Notes under the pieces: generated by a model
Told to the model about the DNA's origin: nothing
Databases searched by the model: none
Seen by the model: the letters and a program-made list of their open reading frames with translations, nothing else
Source: Selenomonas bovis DSM 23594
GTDB lineage: Bacteria > Bacillota > Negativicutes > Selenomonadales > Selenomonadaceae
DNA length: 64,000 nt
Direction of reading: 5' to 3'
NCBI RefSeq assembly: GCF_000381005.1
Contig: NZ_KB908381.1
Span: forward strand, 1 to 64,000
Translations under genes and position numbers: made by a program
Shown here: positions 24,078 through 33,870 of the stretch, piece after piece
Position numbering within the stretch: the first letter of the stretch is position 1
Layout: every line of letters starts with the position of its first letter

Positions 24078-27000
24078 CTTCATGCACTCCCTTCTGTCCT
24101 TGTTCCTCCATCCATTCCATCGTATCGATGATGTCCTCATCGCCAAGCGCATTGAGGCGCCGGTAACTGCAGCCAGAAAGCTGCGGATCGAACCCGCACA
24201 GACTGCCATAGGGGCAATAGGTGCACGGCGTCTTGTCGCCGAGCAGATAGGGATGCGGTGCAACCGCCCCGGCAAGGATTTGTTCTCCTATTTTTTCCAG
24301 CATGATGCCGACATAGGAGAGCAGGACGGAAAACTCCTCCTGTGTCTTGACCTTGGGACGATCGCTCTTGTAAATATCCCCATTCTTGCCGAGCCGGACA
24401 CGCAGGAAGCGCCCTGTGCCGTCAATGGCGCGAATGACCTCCGGATCCGCGAGCACCCAGCCTGGCATCTTGAGCTCCTTGTCGAAATGCTGCCGGATCT
24501 GTTCCGGCGTCGCCTTCTGATCTGTCTCCCACCACTTATATTTCAAGAAGCAATACAGCATCCCCGCCGGCAGGCGCTCACCGTCCCCGCTGCGCTGCAG
24601 GAGATTCCTTGCGACAAGGAGATAGGTGAGCAGCTGCAGCTTCAAACCATAGTATACTTCAAGCAGATTGATGCCCATCTCTCCCGTCTTGTAATCGACG
24701 ATGAGGAAATATCTGCCGTCTTCATCGAAGTCGATGCGGTCGATCTGCCCGCTGATTTCCAGCTGGACACCCCGGGGTAATTCATAGGTAAGTGGCGGCA
24801 TAGCACCTGTTCCATGGCCGAACGCACGTTCAAACGCCACGGGATGGAATTTGCTCGCTTGATCCATGGAGATGAGGCGCAGGAGAGAACGTTGTGCGGT
24901 CAGGCCGATACGGGATAGCAGATGCTCGTAGCCTTTCGTGCTCAACAAAAGTTCATTCTGCAGGCGTGGTGCCAGTGCGCTGAGCGTTGACTGCACCATG
25001 GACTTCCCCTCTTCTGCGCTGAGATCTCGCCAGCTGCGTCCGGCCGCCTTCAGCTGTTCCCCGCAGCTGCGCAGGCAGCTGTGCAGGAGCGTACCGAAAT
25101 CAAAGGCATGCAAGCCCTGTTCCCGCCGCTCTTCGAGTCGCAGACCATAATGCGCGAAATGACGGAATGGGCAAGCGGCAAATTCCTCGAAGCGCGTGAC
25201 GCTGCCGCGCAGGCGGTGCTTGCGTGCGAAAAGAGCCAGGGCCATGGTTGCGGGGACATTTTCCTCAGGCGGAGCGGCAAAGAGGCCGGCGAGTGCCAGA
25301 GAGAGCGGCGCTGCAAGTTCAGGCTGCTCACGCGCCCAGTTGTATACATCGCGCCAATAGGGAGACAGGATGCCGCGCTCTCTCGCGCCCCGCAGTGCGG
25401 CTGCGAGTCCCGTGACAGATTTGCGACCATCAGCCAGCCTCAGCTCCGCATAGCGGCTGAGCCCGCTGTCGTCTGTCTCATCAAGTTCAAGGCTCTCGAG
25501 TGGCAATGAGAGGAAGTCTGCATCTGGCAGAAGCCTCCGCAGGCGGTCGACATAAGTGGACGGCGCCAGGCCGCTGCCGGCGGCATCCGCGAGCGCATAC
25601 GAAATCCAGAGGTGCTCGCGCGCTTCTGTGAAGCCACGGTAGAGAAGGAATTTCTCTGATAACGTCCCATCGAGGCCTCCCGAAGCAATTTCCAGGCCCG
25701 CCTCTGTGAGGTGCTGCCTGTCCGCGTCGGTAAAAAGGCCTTTCTCACGGCTGCGGCGCGGCATAACGCCCTCATTGGCACCGACAATGTAGATTGCCTG
25801 CACGTTCATGAGGCTGTTCTGATCGAACGAGGCAACGGTCACATAATCGAGTCCCGGCGGGATGATCGACATCTCCAGAGCGTCCAGCCCTTCACCGAGA
25901 ATCGCCTCATAATCGCGCCGATTGCTCTTTCCGCCTGTATCGGCTTCCACGAGCTGGTCGAGGAGCTCGAGCAAGTCAGCCCATATCTGACGATGTTCCG
26001 CGGCCGCTGCGAGGCGCTCCTCCTGTTCGTTCTGCTCTGTGAGTTGTTCGAGGCGCTCCGGTACAGCGAGCTCCTCGAGCAGCGCATAGATTGCTACCGT
26101 ATAGTCACGTACGGTCGAGCCCGCCTGCAGGGCAGCGGCAAAATGCAGGAGCGGCAGAGCTGCCTGACGGCGGAATGCATCAATCTCAGCGAGTGCCTGC
26201 TGTTCCCTTGGCAAGAGGTCTTCCTCTGCGTTGTCGAGAGATCTGCGTCGGTACCAGTGCCACGGCTCGGCCATCGACCAACGCTTCGCACCGCGGATGC
26301 CGAATTCCAGCACATAATTTTCCAGCCGGTCTACCTGCTCGTTGGTGAGTGGGAAAAAACCGGTGCGGAGGCAGCGGAACACCGGCTCGTACCGCCAGCC
26401 GCGCACAGCCTCGAAGGCCGAGCGCACGAGCTCCGCCAGTGGGTGATGGACGGTCTCGCGCGTCCCGTCGATGAAGAAGGGAATGTGCCTGTCCTCGAGT
26501 ACCAGTTTGAGCAGCCTATCGTAGGCATCTTCTTCCCGCACGAGAATGCCGATATCGCGGAAGCGATAGCCGTGATCGCGCGCGAGGCGCAGGATATCTG
26601 CGGCAACGGCCTCGACTTCGATGCGGCGGTTCGCCGCTTCCACGAGTATGACACCTTCAGGCGCAACGGCGGCAGGGAGGACAGGAGACTCGAAGAGTCT
26701 CCTCTCGATAGCCGCCAGTGCGGGCCGCTCGAAGCGTCCACCGTCCGCCGGTGCCTGCCGGAACGATACCGTAACCTCCGCGCCACAGGCTTTTGCCTCA
26801 TCGCGCAGCTGCAACATGGTGCGCCAGGAGCGATGAAAGAGCCCCGTCTCGCTGAGGTTTTCTCTGCTTTTCAAGTCAGGCGCCAGTGGCAGCGTCACAT
26901 GGACGGTACAGCCGATCTGGAGGAGTCCCGTGAGCACTTGGCGTTCCTGCGGATTGAAGAAGATAAAGCCATCCACCCAGATTTCTGCACCACACAAAAA

Positions 27001-27591
27001 CGTAGAACGAGGAAGCTTCTCGATGAGCAGCCGCATCATGTCTTCCGCATCATCATAACGCCCCTGCATGGCCTGTTGAAATGATCGTTCGAGAAAAGCA
27101 AGGTCGCGCAGCTTTCCAGCCAACCCTTCCTGCTTTGTGCCGAAGGTACCGGCAGTCTCCTCTAATGCTTCTGGAGTGAGGCCATAACTCTTGAGCTCCT
27201 TAATGGCATCAGACAGCGACGCGCTGAAGCCTCGTTGTGCCGCAGCACGTCGAAAAAAGGAAAGCGTATCACCATGGTCTTTGAGAATGCGCCGCAGGAT
27301 GAGACGTCGGCCCACCTCCGTGATCCGGGGGCGCAGCAAACCGCCGGCATCGAGCAATACTTGGCGCGCGAAACGGCGGAAGCCGAACACATAGGCGCGC
27401 AGGAATCCCCTGCCCTCTCCTGCACGCTGTGCGAGTTGCCGCTCCATCTGATACGTCATATGTTCCGGCAGCAGCAGAATGCATGCCGGTCCAAGTGGCG
27501 CTTCCTGCAGGCGGTCGGCAATGGCGGAGAGGCAGTATTCCGTCTTGCCACTGCCTGCGCGGCCGGCGATGAATTTGAGTTTTCCCGTCAT
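24070..27591 (-). CDS. addB: ATP-dependent helicase/nuclease subunit B
   Basis: A 1173-residue partner of AddA. The N-terminus has an intact Walker A (GRAGSGKTEYCL); the helicase half is otherwise divergent, as usual for AddB. The C-terminal nuclease has IVDYKTGE and a Fe-S staple whose last cysteines are in TPCTYCPYGSLCGF; the first ligand is in the segment EEFAACPFRHF. The order addB-addA with a short overlap is standard. GGGAGG precedes the ATG. Confidence 0.96.
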   Translation of the reverse strand: MTGKLKFIAGRAGSGKTEYCLSAIADRLQEAPLGPACILLLPEHMTYQMERQLAQRAGEGRGFLRAYVFGFRRFARQVLLDAGGLLRPRITEVGRRLILRRILKDHGDTLSFFRRAAAQRGFSASLSDAIKELKSYGLTPEALEETAGTFGTKQEGLAGKLRDLAFLERSFQQAMQGRYDDAEDMMRLLIEKLPRSTFLCGAEIWVDGFIFFNPQERQVLTGLLQIGCTVHVTLPLAPDLKSRENLSETGLFHRSWRTMLQLRDEAKACGAEVTVSFRQAPADGGRFERPALAAIERRLFESPVLPAAVAPEGVILVEAANRRIEVEAVAADILRLARDHGYRFRDIGILVREEDAYDRLLKLVLEDRHIPFFIDGTRETVHHPLAELVRSAFEAVRGWRYEPVFRCLRTGFFPLTNEQVDRLENYVLEFGIRGAKRWSMAEPWHWYRRRSLDNAEEDLLPREQQALAEIDAFRRQAALPLLHFAAALQAGSTVRDYTVAIYALLEELAVPERLEQLTEQNEQEERLAAAAEHRQIWADLLELLDQLVEADTGGKSNRRDYEAILGEGLDALEMSIIPPGLDYVTVASFDQNSLMNVQAIYIVGANEGVMPRRSREKGLFTDADRQHLTEAGLEIASGGLDGTLSEKFLLYRGFTEAREHLWISYALADAAGSGLAPSTYVDRLRRLLPDADFLSLPLESLELDETDDSGLSRYAELRLADGRKSVTGLAAALRGARERGILSPYWRDVYNWAREQPELAAPLSLALAGLFAAPPEENVPATMALALFARKHRLRGSVTRFEEFAACPFRHFAHYGLRLEERREQGLHAFDFGTLLHSCLRSCGEQLKAAGRSWRDLSAEEGKSMVQSTLSALAPRLQNELLLSTKGYEHLLSRIGLTAQRSLLRLISMDQASKFHPVAFERAFGHGTGAMPPLTYELPRGVQLEISGQIDRIDFDEDGRYFLIVDYKTGEMGINLLEVYYGLKLQLLTYLLVARNLLQRSGDGERLPAGMLYCFLKYKWWETDQKATPEQIRQHFDKELKMPGWVLADPEVIRAIDGTGRFLRVRLGKNGDIYKSDRPKVKTQEEFSVLLSYVGIMLEKIGEQILAGAVAPHPYLLGDKTPCTYCPYGSLCGFDPQLSGCSYRRLNALGDEDIIDTMEWMEEQGQKGVHEDA

Positions 27592-27720
27592 AATATCCTC
27601 CCTTGTTTGTCCGTTCTCAAAAGCAGTCTTGAATTTACATCAAATGCTCCCCTCTTATCCCGCTAGCATGCGGAACATCTGCATAAATCAAGGATACATC
27701 ATTTCATCAGTGCGTTCTAA

Positions 27721-27757
27721 AAGAAACCCCCTGAACCTCTAGAAAGAAATTCAGGGG
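27721..27757 (-). terminator. Terminator behind polC
   Basis: CCCCTGAA and TTCAGGGG with a 14-base loop, followed on the minus strand by GTTTCTTTT. Confidence 0.75.
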
Positions 27758-27768
27758 ACGCATGCGGT

Positions 27769-30700
27769 TCACATGCTGAAGAGTTCGAGCTGATCGCTCT
27801 CGCTCATGCCGTCGAGACAGCCGTGATCACGCAGGATTTCGATACAGGTCTTGGAAATGCCTGTGCGCGTACGGAGGTTTTCCACCGACGTGAAGATACC
27901 ATCGCGGCGCGCCTCTACAATGCTCTGCGCAGCCTTGGTTCCCATGCCCGCAAGGCTGGCGATGGGCGGCAGCAGAGATGTTTCGTGGATGATGAATTTC
28001 TCAGCCGAGGAAGTATAGAGATCTACATGCTCGCAGCTGTAACCGCGCAGGTACATCTCCCAGGCGAGCTGCAGGACGATGAGCGTCGCATTCTGCTTTG
28101 CATCGAGCTTGCCCTTTTCCTTGGCCACCTGATCGAGATCACTGATGCAGCGTGCCACGTAATCCTTGCCGCGCGCGACAACATTGGCATCAAACTCAGC
28201 CGCGCGTATGGAAAAATACGCAGCGTAGTACGCAAGCGGATAATGCACTTTGCAGAATGCGATGCGATACGCCATCATGACGTATGCCGTAGCATGCGCG
28301 CGCGGGAAAAGATACTTGATTTTCTGGCAAGAAGCAATGAACCACTCCGGTATGCCGCCCTTGCGCAACGTCTCGACAACATCTGGTGCGATGCCTTTTC
28401 CCTTGCGAACCTTCTCCATCGTCTTGAAGGAAAGAAGCGGGTCGATGCCTTGATGGATGAGATACATCATGATATCGTCACGCGCGGAAATCGCATTTTT
28501 GATAGTGCATTGACCGCCGCGGATGAGATCCTGCGCATTCCCCAGCCATACATCCGTGCCATGAGAAAAACCGGAAATACGCACGAGATCTGAGAACACA
28601 TCTGGATGCGTATCGTCAATCATCTGTCGTGTAAAAGGTGTACGGAATTCTGGAATACCGAAAGTGCCGCTTGTAGCGCCCAGCTCCTCCGGCGTAAGGC
28701 CGAGCGCCGCCGTCGAATTGAACAGCGACATCGTCGCCGGGTCATCAAAGGGGATGGTCTTCGGGTCGCGATGTGTGAGATCCTCGAGCATCTTGATGAC
28801 TGTCGGATCATCGTGACCGAGAATATCGAGCTTGACAAGGCGGCTGCTGATGGAATGGTAATCGAAATGCGTCGTAATCGTACCGCAGTTCATATCATTT
28901 GCCGGATGCTGGATCGGTGTGAAGAAATGCACATCCATGTTGCGCGGCACGACCATGATGCCCGCAGGATGCTGGCCTGTCGTCGCCTTGACGCCCATGC
29001 AGCCGTGAGCAAGATGATCGATATAGGAGATATGTTTTTTCTCTCCCTTTTCCTCGAAGAATTTCTTCACGTAGCCGAAGGCCGTCTTATCCGCAACCGT
29101 CTGGATGGAGCCTGCGCGATAAACATTATCCTTGCCGAAAAGGATTTCCGTATACTTATGGGCGACTGGCTGATAGGTGCCAGAGAAGTTCAAGTCAATA
29201 TCTGGTACTTTGTCGCCGTCGAAACCGAGGAAGACCGCAAAGGGGATATCATGCCCATCCTTCAGAAGCGGCGTACCGCAGACAGGGCAGACCTTGTCCG
29301 GCAGGTCATAGCCGCAGCCGTAGGAACCGTCTGTAATGAACTTGCTATACTGGCAATGTGGGCAACGCCAATGCGGCGGCAGCGGATTGACCTCTGTGAT
29401 GCCGGTCATCGTCGCGATGAAGGATGAGCCGACGGAGCCGCGCGAGCCGACGAGATAGCCGTCGTCGTTGGACTTCTTGACGAGGCGCTGTGCAATCAGA
29501 TACAGGACGGAGAAGCCATGGCCGATGATGGGCTTGAGTTCCTGCTCCAGGCGGTCCTCGACAATCTTGGGCAGATTTTCACCGTAGAGATATTTTGCTT
29601 TGCGGTAGGACATGCTGCGGATTTCTTCATCCGCGCCGGGAATCTGCGGCGAATAGAGATCGTCTGGAATCGGCTTGAAGCGCTCGATGCTGTCACTGAT
29701 CTTACGCGGATTGGTCACGACAGCCTCATACGCCAGTTCCTCGCCGAGATAAGAGAACTCTTCCAGCATCTCTTCCGTCGTCCGCAGATAGAGCGGCGGC
29801 TGCAGCTCCGCATCATCAAACCCCTTGCCCTTCATGAGGATGGCGCGGTAGATGCTGTCCTCCGGATTGAGGAAATGCACATCGCATGTCGCGACGAGCG
29901 GCTTGCCGAGTTTCTTCGCAATCTCAGCGACCTTGAGATTGATGGCGCGCAGGTCATCATCTGTCTTGATTTCAGGGAAATTATCGCTGCGCTTCAGGAA
30001 ATCATTGTTGTGGATGGGCTGGATCTCAAGGTAATCGTAGAACGAGGCAATCTTCATGAGCTGCTCATCCGACTGATGTTCCTCGATTGCACGGATGAGT
30101 TCGCCAGCTTCACAAGCCGAGCCGATGATCAAGCCTTCGCGGAACTCTTCAATCATCGTGCGCGGCAGACGTGGTTGCCGGTGGAAGAATTTCAGATGTG
30201 CGAGAGAAACAAGCTGGTAAAGGTTGCGCAGGCCGATGGGCGTCTTCGCCAAGAAAATAATATGATTGGCGCGTTTCTGCTCATAGTCTTCGCCGACGAG
30301 ATACCCCTCCATGCCGTAAATAACCTTGAGATCCGTCTTGCAGTCCTTGAGCGCCTTGGCTGCGTCTGGGAATGCCTGGACTACGCCATGATCCGTCACA
30401 GCAACGGCAGGCCAACCCCAGCGGTCTGCTGTCTTTATGAGGTCTTTGACCGACACGACAGCATCCATCGCACTCATCGTCGTATGAGCATGCAGCTCAA
30501 CGCGCTTGACCTCGGCGTGATCTTCGCGCAACTTGACTTCCTTTTTCGCCAGGCTGTCCAGTGCGAGCACATATTCGTTCAGATACGTGTCGAAACGAAT
30601 CGAGCCGCGCACGCGGACGCACATGCCATCTTTCAGCTGCGCTGTTACCTTCTCGAACTCCTCTGGATCAGCGTTTTTTCCACGGCCTGGCTTGAAGAAT

Positions 30701-31617
30701 TTCTTGCAGGCGATGCCGTTCGTTGCATCTGTAAGACAGAACGAGAGCATCTTCGTCCCCGTCTTGAATTCCGTGGTGCGGATGCCGGATCCGGCACCCT
30801 CGCCAATCCAGCCTTCGAGGATGACGTTTTTCTCCTCGCCCTCGATTTCATCAATGGTCTTGACTGCTCCTGCGACGCCGCGGCCGAAGACAAGATTCCC
30901 TGCTGCAGGCATGACGACCGGTGTTCCATACGCAGCTGCCTTTCCGGTAGTGGAACGAGCTGCCGCTGTGGTTCTCTTTGCCTTCGTAGGTGCAGACTGC
31001 TTTTTTTGTTGCGCGGCACGCGCTACGTTCTCCGCATGGCGCTCCTGCCGCAGCGCCGAAAGATATGCCGGAGTATTCTTTGTTCTGCCCACGGGAACAG
31101 GGGGAGCCTCTTCCGCCGCCAGGCAGGTAACTTCACAGGAAAATCCCAAAAGTCCCTTGATGTTTTTCTGTAGTTGCGCGGCAACATCATGGGCACGGAA
31201 AATCTCACCACTGAGCTCTCCGCCTACCTCGAGCACGAGCCTGCTACCATCGATGTTCAGTTGAGCTTGGCGCAGAAGCGAAAGCACCGCAGGGTTGCCC
31301 TCTGCCGTGCGCGACGCAAGTTCCTCCCATGCCTTTTTAATACCTTTTTCCATATCGATGACGTCCTGATAGAACGTTACGCCGGAAATCTGGCAGTTGC
31401 CAGAAATATGCTGCGAGATACGAAAGAGAAGCTCTTCTCTCAGCAATTCCTGTGTCTGAAGGAGAATCTCCCAGCTATTGTCTCGCGGATCGATTTCCAC
31501 ATGCATGATACGGCATGTCTTGAGCAGCAGTTTCTCTTCCCTGCTCAACTGCATGCCTCGGACAAGCTCCCAGAACATATTATTCTTTTTGGGTACGATG
31601 CAATATTTCTTCTGCAT
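27769..31617 (-). CDS. polC: DNA polymerase III alpha subunit, PolC type, without exonuclease domain
   Basis: The replicative polymerase of Firmicutes, here 1282 residues against about 1430 in Bacillus. Order seen: N-terminal domain (1 to about 230), OB fold (about 245-365), PHP domain starting VELHAHTTMSAMDAV (373-387) and ending near CDVHF (578-582), polymerase with a zinc finger (CPHC 752-755 and CPVC 777-780) and the catalytic PDIDLNFSG (805-813), helix-hairpin-helix C-terminus. In classic PolC a DnaQ-like exonuclease is inserted in the PHP domain after the KVIYGMEAYLV segment. Here KVIYGMEGYLVGED (431-444) runs straight into the second PHP half NHIIFLAKT and no DxET motif exists. The size difference equals one exonuclease domain. 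Confidence 0.96.
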   Translation of the reverse strand: MQKKYCIVPKKNNMFWELVRGMQLSREEKLLLKTCRIMHVEIDPRDNSWEILLQTQELLREELLFRISQHISGNCQISGVTFYQDVIDMEKGIKKAWEELASRTAEGNPAVLSLLRQAQLNIDGSRLVLEVGGELSGEIFRAHDVAAQLQKNIKGLLGFSCEVTCLAAEEAPPVPVGRTKNTPAYLSALRQERHAENVARAAQQKKQSAPTKAKRTTAAARSTTGKAAAYGTPVVMPAAGNLVFGRGVAGAVKTIDEIEGEEKNVILEGWIGEGAGSGIRTTEFKTGTKMLSFCLTDATNGIACKKFFKPGRGKNADPEEFEKVTAQLKDGMCVRVRGSIRFDTYLNEYVLALDSLAKKEVKLREDHAEVKRVELHAHTTMSAMDAVVSVKDLIKTADRWGWPAVAVTDHGVVQAFPDAAKALKDCKTDLKVIYGMEGYLVGEDYEQKRANHIIFLAKTPIGLRNLYQLVSLAHLKFFHRQPRLPRTMIEEFREGLIIGSACEAGELIRAIEEHQSDEQLMKIASFYDYLEIQPIHNNDFLKRSDNFPEIKTDDDLRAINLKVAEIAKKLGKPLVATCDVHFLNPEDSIYRAILMKGKGFDDAELQPPLYLRTTEEMLEEFSYLGEELAYEAVVTNPRKISDSIERFKPIPDDLYSPQIPGADEEIRSMSYRKAKYLYGENLPKIVEDRLEQELKPIIGHGFSVLYLIAQRLVKKSNDDGYLVGSRGSVGSSFIATMTGITEVNPLPPHWRCPHCQYSKFITDGSYGCGYDLPDKVCPVCGTPLLKDGHDIPFAVFLGFDGDKVPDIDLNFSGTYQPVAHKYTEILFGKDNVYRAGSIQTVADKTAFGYVKKFFEEKGEKKHISYIDHLAHGCMGVKATTGQHPAGIMVVPRNMDVHFFTPIQHPANDMNCGTITTHFDYHSISSRLVKLDILGHDDPTVIKMLEDLTHRDPKTIPFDDPATMSLFNSTAALGLTPEELGATSGTFGIPEFRTPFTRQMIDDTHPDVFSDLVRISGFSHGTDVWLGNAQDLIRGGQCTIKNAISARDDIMMYLIHQGIDPLLSFKTMEKVRKGKGIAPDVVETLRKGGIPEWFIASCQKIKYLFPRAHATAYVMMAYRIAFCKVHYPLAYYAAYFSIRAAEFDANVVARGKDYVARCISDLDQVAKEKGKLDAKQNATLIVLQLAWEMYLRGYSCEHVDLYTSSAEKFIIHETSLLPPIASLAGMGTKAAQSIVEARRDGIFTSVENLRTRTGISKTCIEILRDHGCLDGMSESDQLELFSM

Positions 31618-31709
31618 GGGCGATGGCTCCTCCTGCCGTGCGGTTTGGAAAAGAAATCATGTAGCCACGGTTAAAATTGCAATACAGGGGGCATGTATGC
31701 TGCATTCTG

Positions 31710-32360
31710 TCAGCGGTTCTCTATAGACGCTGTCAGAACTCCCGTGGACGATCTTTCGTAGAGGTCTTCATATTTTTTCTGATATTTCAGTACGCGCAGG
31801 ACGTATTCCCGCGTTTCTGCGTAGGGAATTTTCTCGACATCAGAAAAATCCTGCCGCCAGCCGTACAATCTCATCCAAGACTGTACATTACCACGGCCGG
31901 CGTTATACGCCGCAAGCGCGAGAATATCATTACCGTCAAACTCTTTCTGCAGCACAGCAAGATACCAAATGCCGTAACGGATATTCACCTCGGGATCTGA
32001 GAGGTTCACGACAGAATATCGTTGATCTCCCATCTGGCCGGCAATCCACTCCGCAGTATCCGGCATGAGCTGCATGAGGCCGACGGCGCCGCGATGTGAT
32101 TGCACATCTGCACGGAAACGGCTCTCTGCCTGGATAACACCGGCGGCAAGGCTGCTGTCAACACCGTAGATATCCGCATAGTGCTCCACTGTCTCCCGAT
32201 ACGGATAGGGATAAAGGTAGTCCTTCTGCACCCATTCCGTTTGTGAAAGGAAATAAACGCCAAAACAACACAGGAATAAAAAGATGCCGCAAGCAAGGGA
32301 AATCCCCTTGCGCTTTTCCTGGTTCCTCTTTTGCTGCATGTGCTGTGCAAATCCTGACAT
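31710..32360 (-). CDS. Lytic transglycosylase (SLT family), membrane-anchored
   Basis: A 216-residue cell-wall enzyme cleaving peptidoglycan glycan strands. A basic N-terminus and one TM segment (about 20-38) anchor it. The goose-lysozyme-like SLT domain has the catalytic Glu in VIQAESRF, then GAVGLMQLMPDTAEW and ALAAYNAG. It is the last gene of the polA-mutM-coaE-slt series, 75 bp behind coaE. Confidence 0.93.
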   Translation of the reverse strand: MSGFAQHMQQKRNQEKRKGISLACGIFLFLCCFGVYFLSQTEWVQKDYLYPYPYRETVEHYADIYGVDSSLAAGVIQAESRFRADVQSHRGAVGLMQLMPDTAEWIAGQMGDQRYSVVNLSDPEVNIRYGIWYLAVLQKEFDGNDILALAAYNAGRGNVQSWMRLYGWRQDFSDVEKIPYAETREYVLRVLKYQKKYEDLYERSSTGVLTASIENR

Positions 32361-32435
32361 GGAGCAGTGTTCCTCCTTTCCTGCGTGGTGCTGATTCTAT
32401 GAGATACCATGGCGTTCTCCGCTTGCTAACAGCAA

Positions 32436-33026
32436 TCAGACAGGACGACGAAAAGCCTCCTGTACCTTCTTTTCCAGCTGAGCCTCAGAACCGCGATTAT
32501 CGATGACTACATCCGCGCGGCGCATCTTTTCTTCTTGTGACAGTTGCGATTCCATACGGCTGAGCGCTTCCTCTTCTGTGTAATGATTGCGTGCCATCAG
32601 ACGCCGGAGCTGGATGTCACGCGGCAGCACTACGACCCAGGTCTCGTCCGCCAATCGCTCCCAGCCAGCCTCGAAGAGCAGCGGCGCATCGAGTACGACG
32701 GTCTGAACATCTGATGTACGCAGCGCTGCCAAGCGCCGCTGCACCTCCCGGTATAATAAGGGATGTGATACATCATCCAGCCATCGCCGCTCGTCTTCAT
32801 CGGCGAATACGATGTCTCCTATCTTGCGGCGATCCAGAGTGCCTTCTGGTGTGAGGATTCCCGCGCCCCAATGTGTGATGTATGCTTCATAGAGCGGGGC
32901 TCCTGGTTCTGCCAGTTCGTGGGCAATCGCATCCGCATCGATGGCGACGGCCCCCATAGACTGCAGGATGCGAGATACTGTGCTCTTGCCGCTAGCGATG
33001 CCTCCCGTAAGACCGATGATGCGCAT
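32436..33026 (-). CDS. coaE: Dephospho-CoA kinase
   Basis: A 196-residue enzyme of the last step of CoA synthesis. The P-loop is GLTGGIASGKST at residues 5-16; the CoA-binding VLDAPLLFEAGW and the lid region RLMARNHYTEEEALSRM are present. Lies 15 bp behind mutM in the conserved Firmicute order polA-mutM-coaE. Confidence 0.97.
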   Translation of the reverse strand: MRIIGLTGGIASGKSTVSRILQSMGAVAIDADAIAHELAEPGAPLYEAYITHWGAGILTPEGTLDRRKIGDIVFADEDERRWLDDVSHPLLYREVQRRLAALRTSDVQTVVLDAPLLFEAGWERLADETWVVVLPRDIQLRRLMARNHYTEEEALSRMESQLSQEEKMRRADVVIDNRGSEAQLEKKVQEAFRRPV

Positions 33027-33041
33027 GGTAATTTCCTCCCG

Positions 33042-33866
33042 TCATTTCTGGCATATAGGACAGAAACGCGTTCCCCTTCCGCTAAGCTTGATTTTCTCAA
33101 TCTCTGTGCCGCACACGTCACAGGCAGTTCCCTCGCGTTCATAAACGTGCAGATGCTCCTGATGGTGCCCTTGCCCGCCATCTGCGTTCTGGTAATCGCG
33201 GAACGTCGTGCCGCCGTCTGTAATTCCTTCCCGAAGCACCTGTCGCACGGCCTGGTGCAAACGCGACCATTCTTCAACTGTGAGCGTATCCACACGACGT
33301 GCAGGATGAATACCGGCGACGAACAGCGCCTCATCTGCGTAGATATTGCCAATGCCCGCGATGTTTTCCTGCTGGAGCAGGAATGCTTTGACAAAGGTTC
33401 GCCTCCCCTGCGCTTTTTGCCTGAGGCCTTCTGCTGTGAACGCATCGGAAAGTGGCTCCGGTCCGAGGGAAGCCAGACCGGTAATCCTGTATAGGTCATG
33501 GCGCGGCAGCAAATAGAGCGCGCCAAAGGTCCGTATATCGCCGAAGACGAGCACCGCCCCTGAAGCGAGCAAGAAAACGACACGCGCATAGCAGTCACGC
33601 ACCTCTCCATCCGGCGCGTAAACGATACGTCCTGTCATGCGCAGATGAATCACCAGCATCATGCTGTGCGTAAGCGCAAGAAGGAGATACTTGCCCCTAC
33701 GCTGCACTTCTTTGATGGTACATCCTCGTATCTGTGCACGAAATTCTGGCGCTGACGGGAAATGAATCTGACGTGGCAGACGGATATCGACATCTTCGAT
33801 GGTTTCGCTAAGAATATGGCGCGAAAGACCGCGCCGGATGATCTCCACCTCTGGCAGTTCTGGCAT
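33042..33866 (-). CDS. mutM: Formamidopyrimidine-DNA glycosylase
   Basis: A 274-residue base-excision repair enzyme removing 8-oxoguanine. The N-terminus PELPEVE contains the catalytic Pro and Glu; the H2TH domain includes GIGNIYADEALF and the C-terminal zinc finger has two Cys pairs (CDVC and CPIC). Begins 4 bp behind polA. Together with mutY at 55846 the window carries both halves of the oxidised-guanine system. Confidence 0.98.
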   Translation of the reverse strand: MPELPEVEIIRRGLSRHILSETIEDVDIRLPRQIHFPSAPEFRAQIRGCTIKEVQRRGKYLLLALTHSMMLVIHLRMTGRIVYAPDGEVRDCYARVVFLLASGAVLVFGDIRTFGALYLLPRHDLYRITGLASLGPEPLSDAFTAEGLRQKAQGRRTFVKAFLLQQENIAGIGNIYADEALFVAGIHPARRVDTLTVEEWSRLHQAVRQVLREGITDGGTTFRDYQNADGGQGHHQEHLHVYEREGTACDVCGTEIEKIKLSGRGTRFCPICQK

Positions 33867-33870
33867 CCTC

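Noticed and set aside
25711-27084. 457-codon plus-strand frame within addB
   Set aside because: Antisense to addB, which has all family motifs; no domain of its own.
29518-31173. 551-codon plus-strand frame within polC
   Set aside because: Antisense to polC with no recognisable motif or ribosome-binding site.
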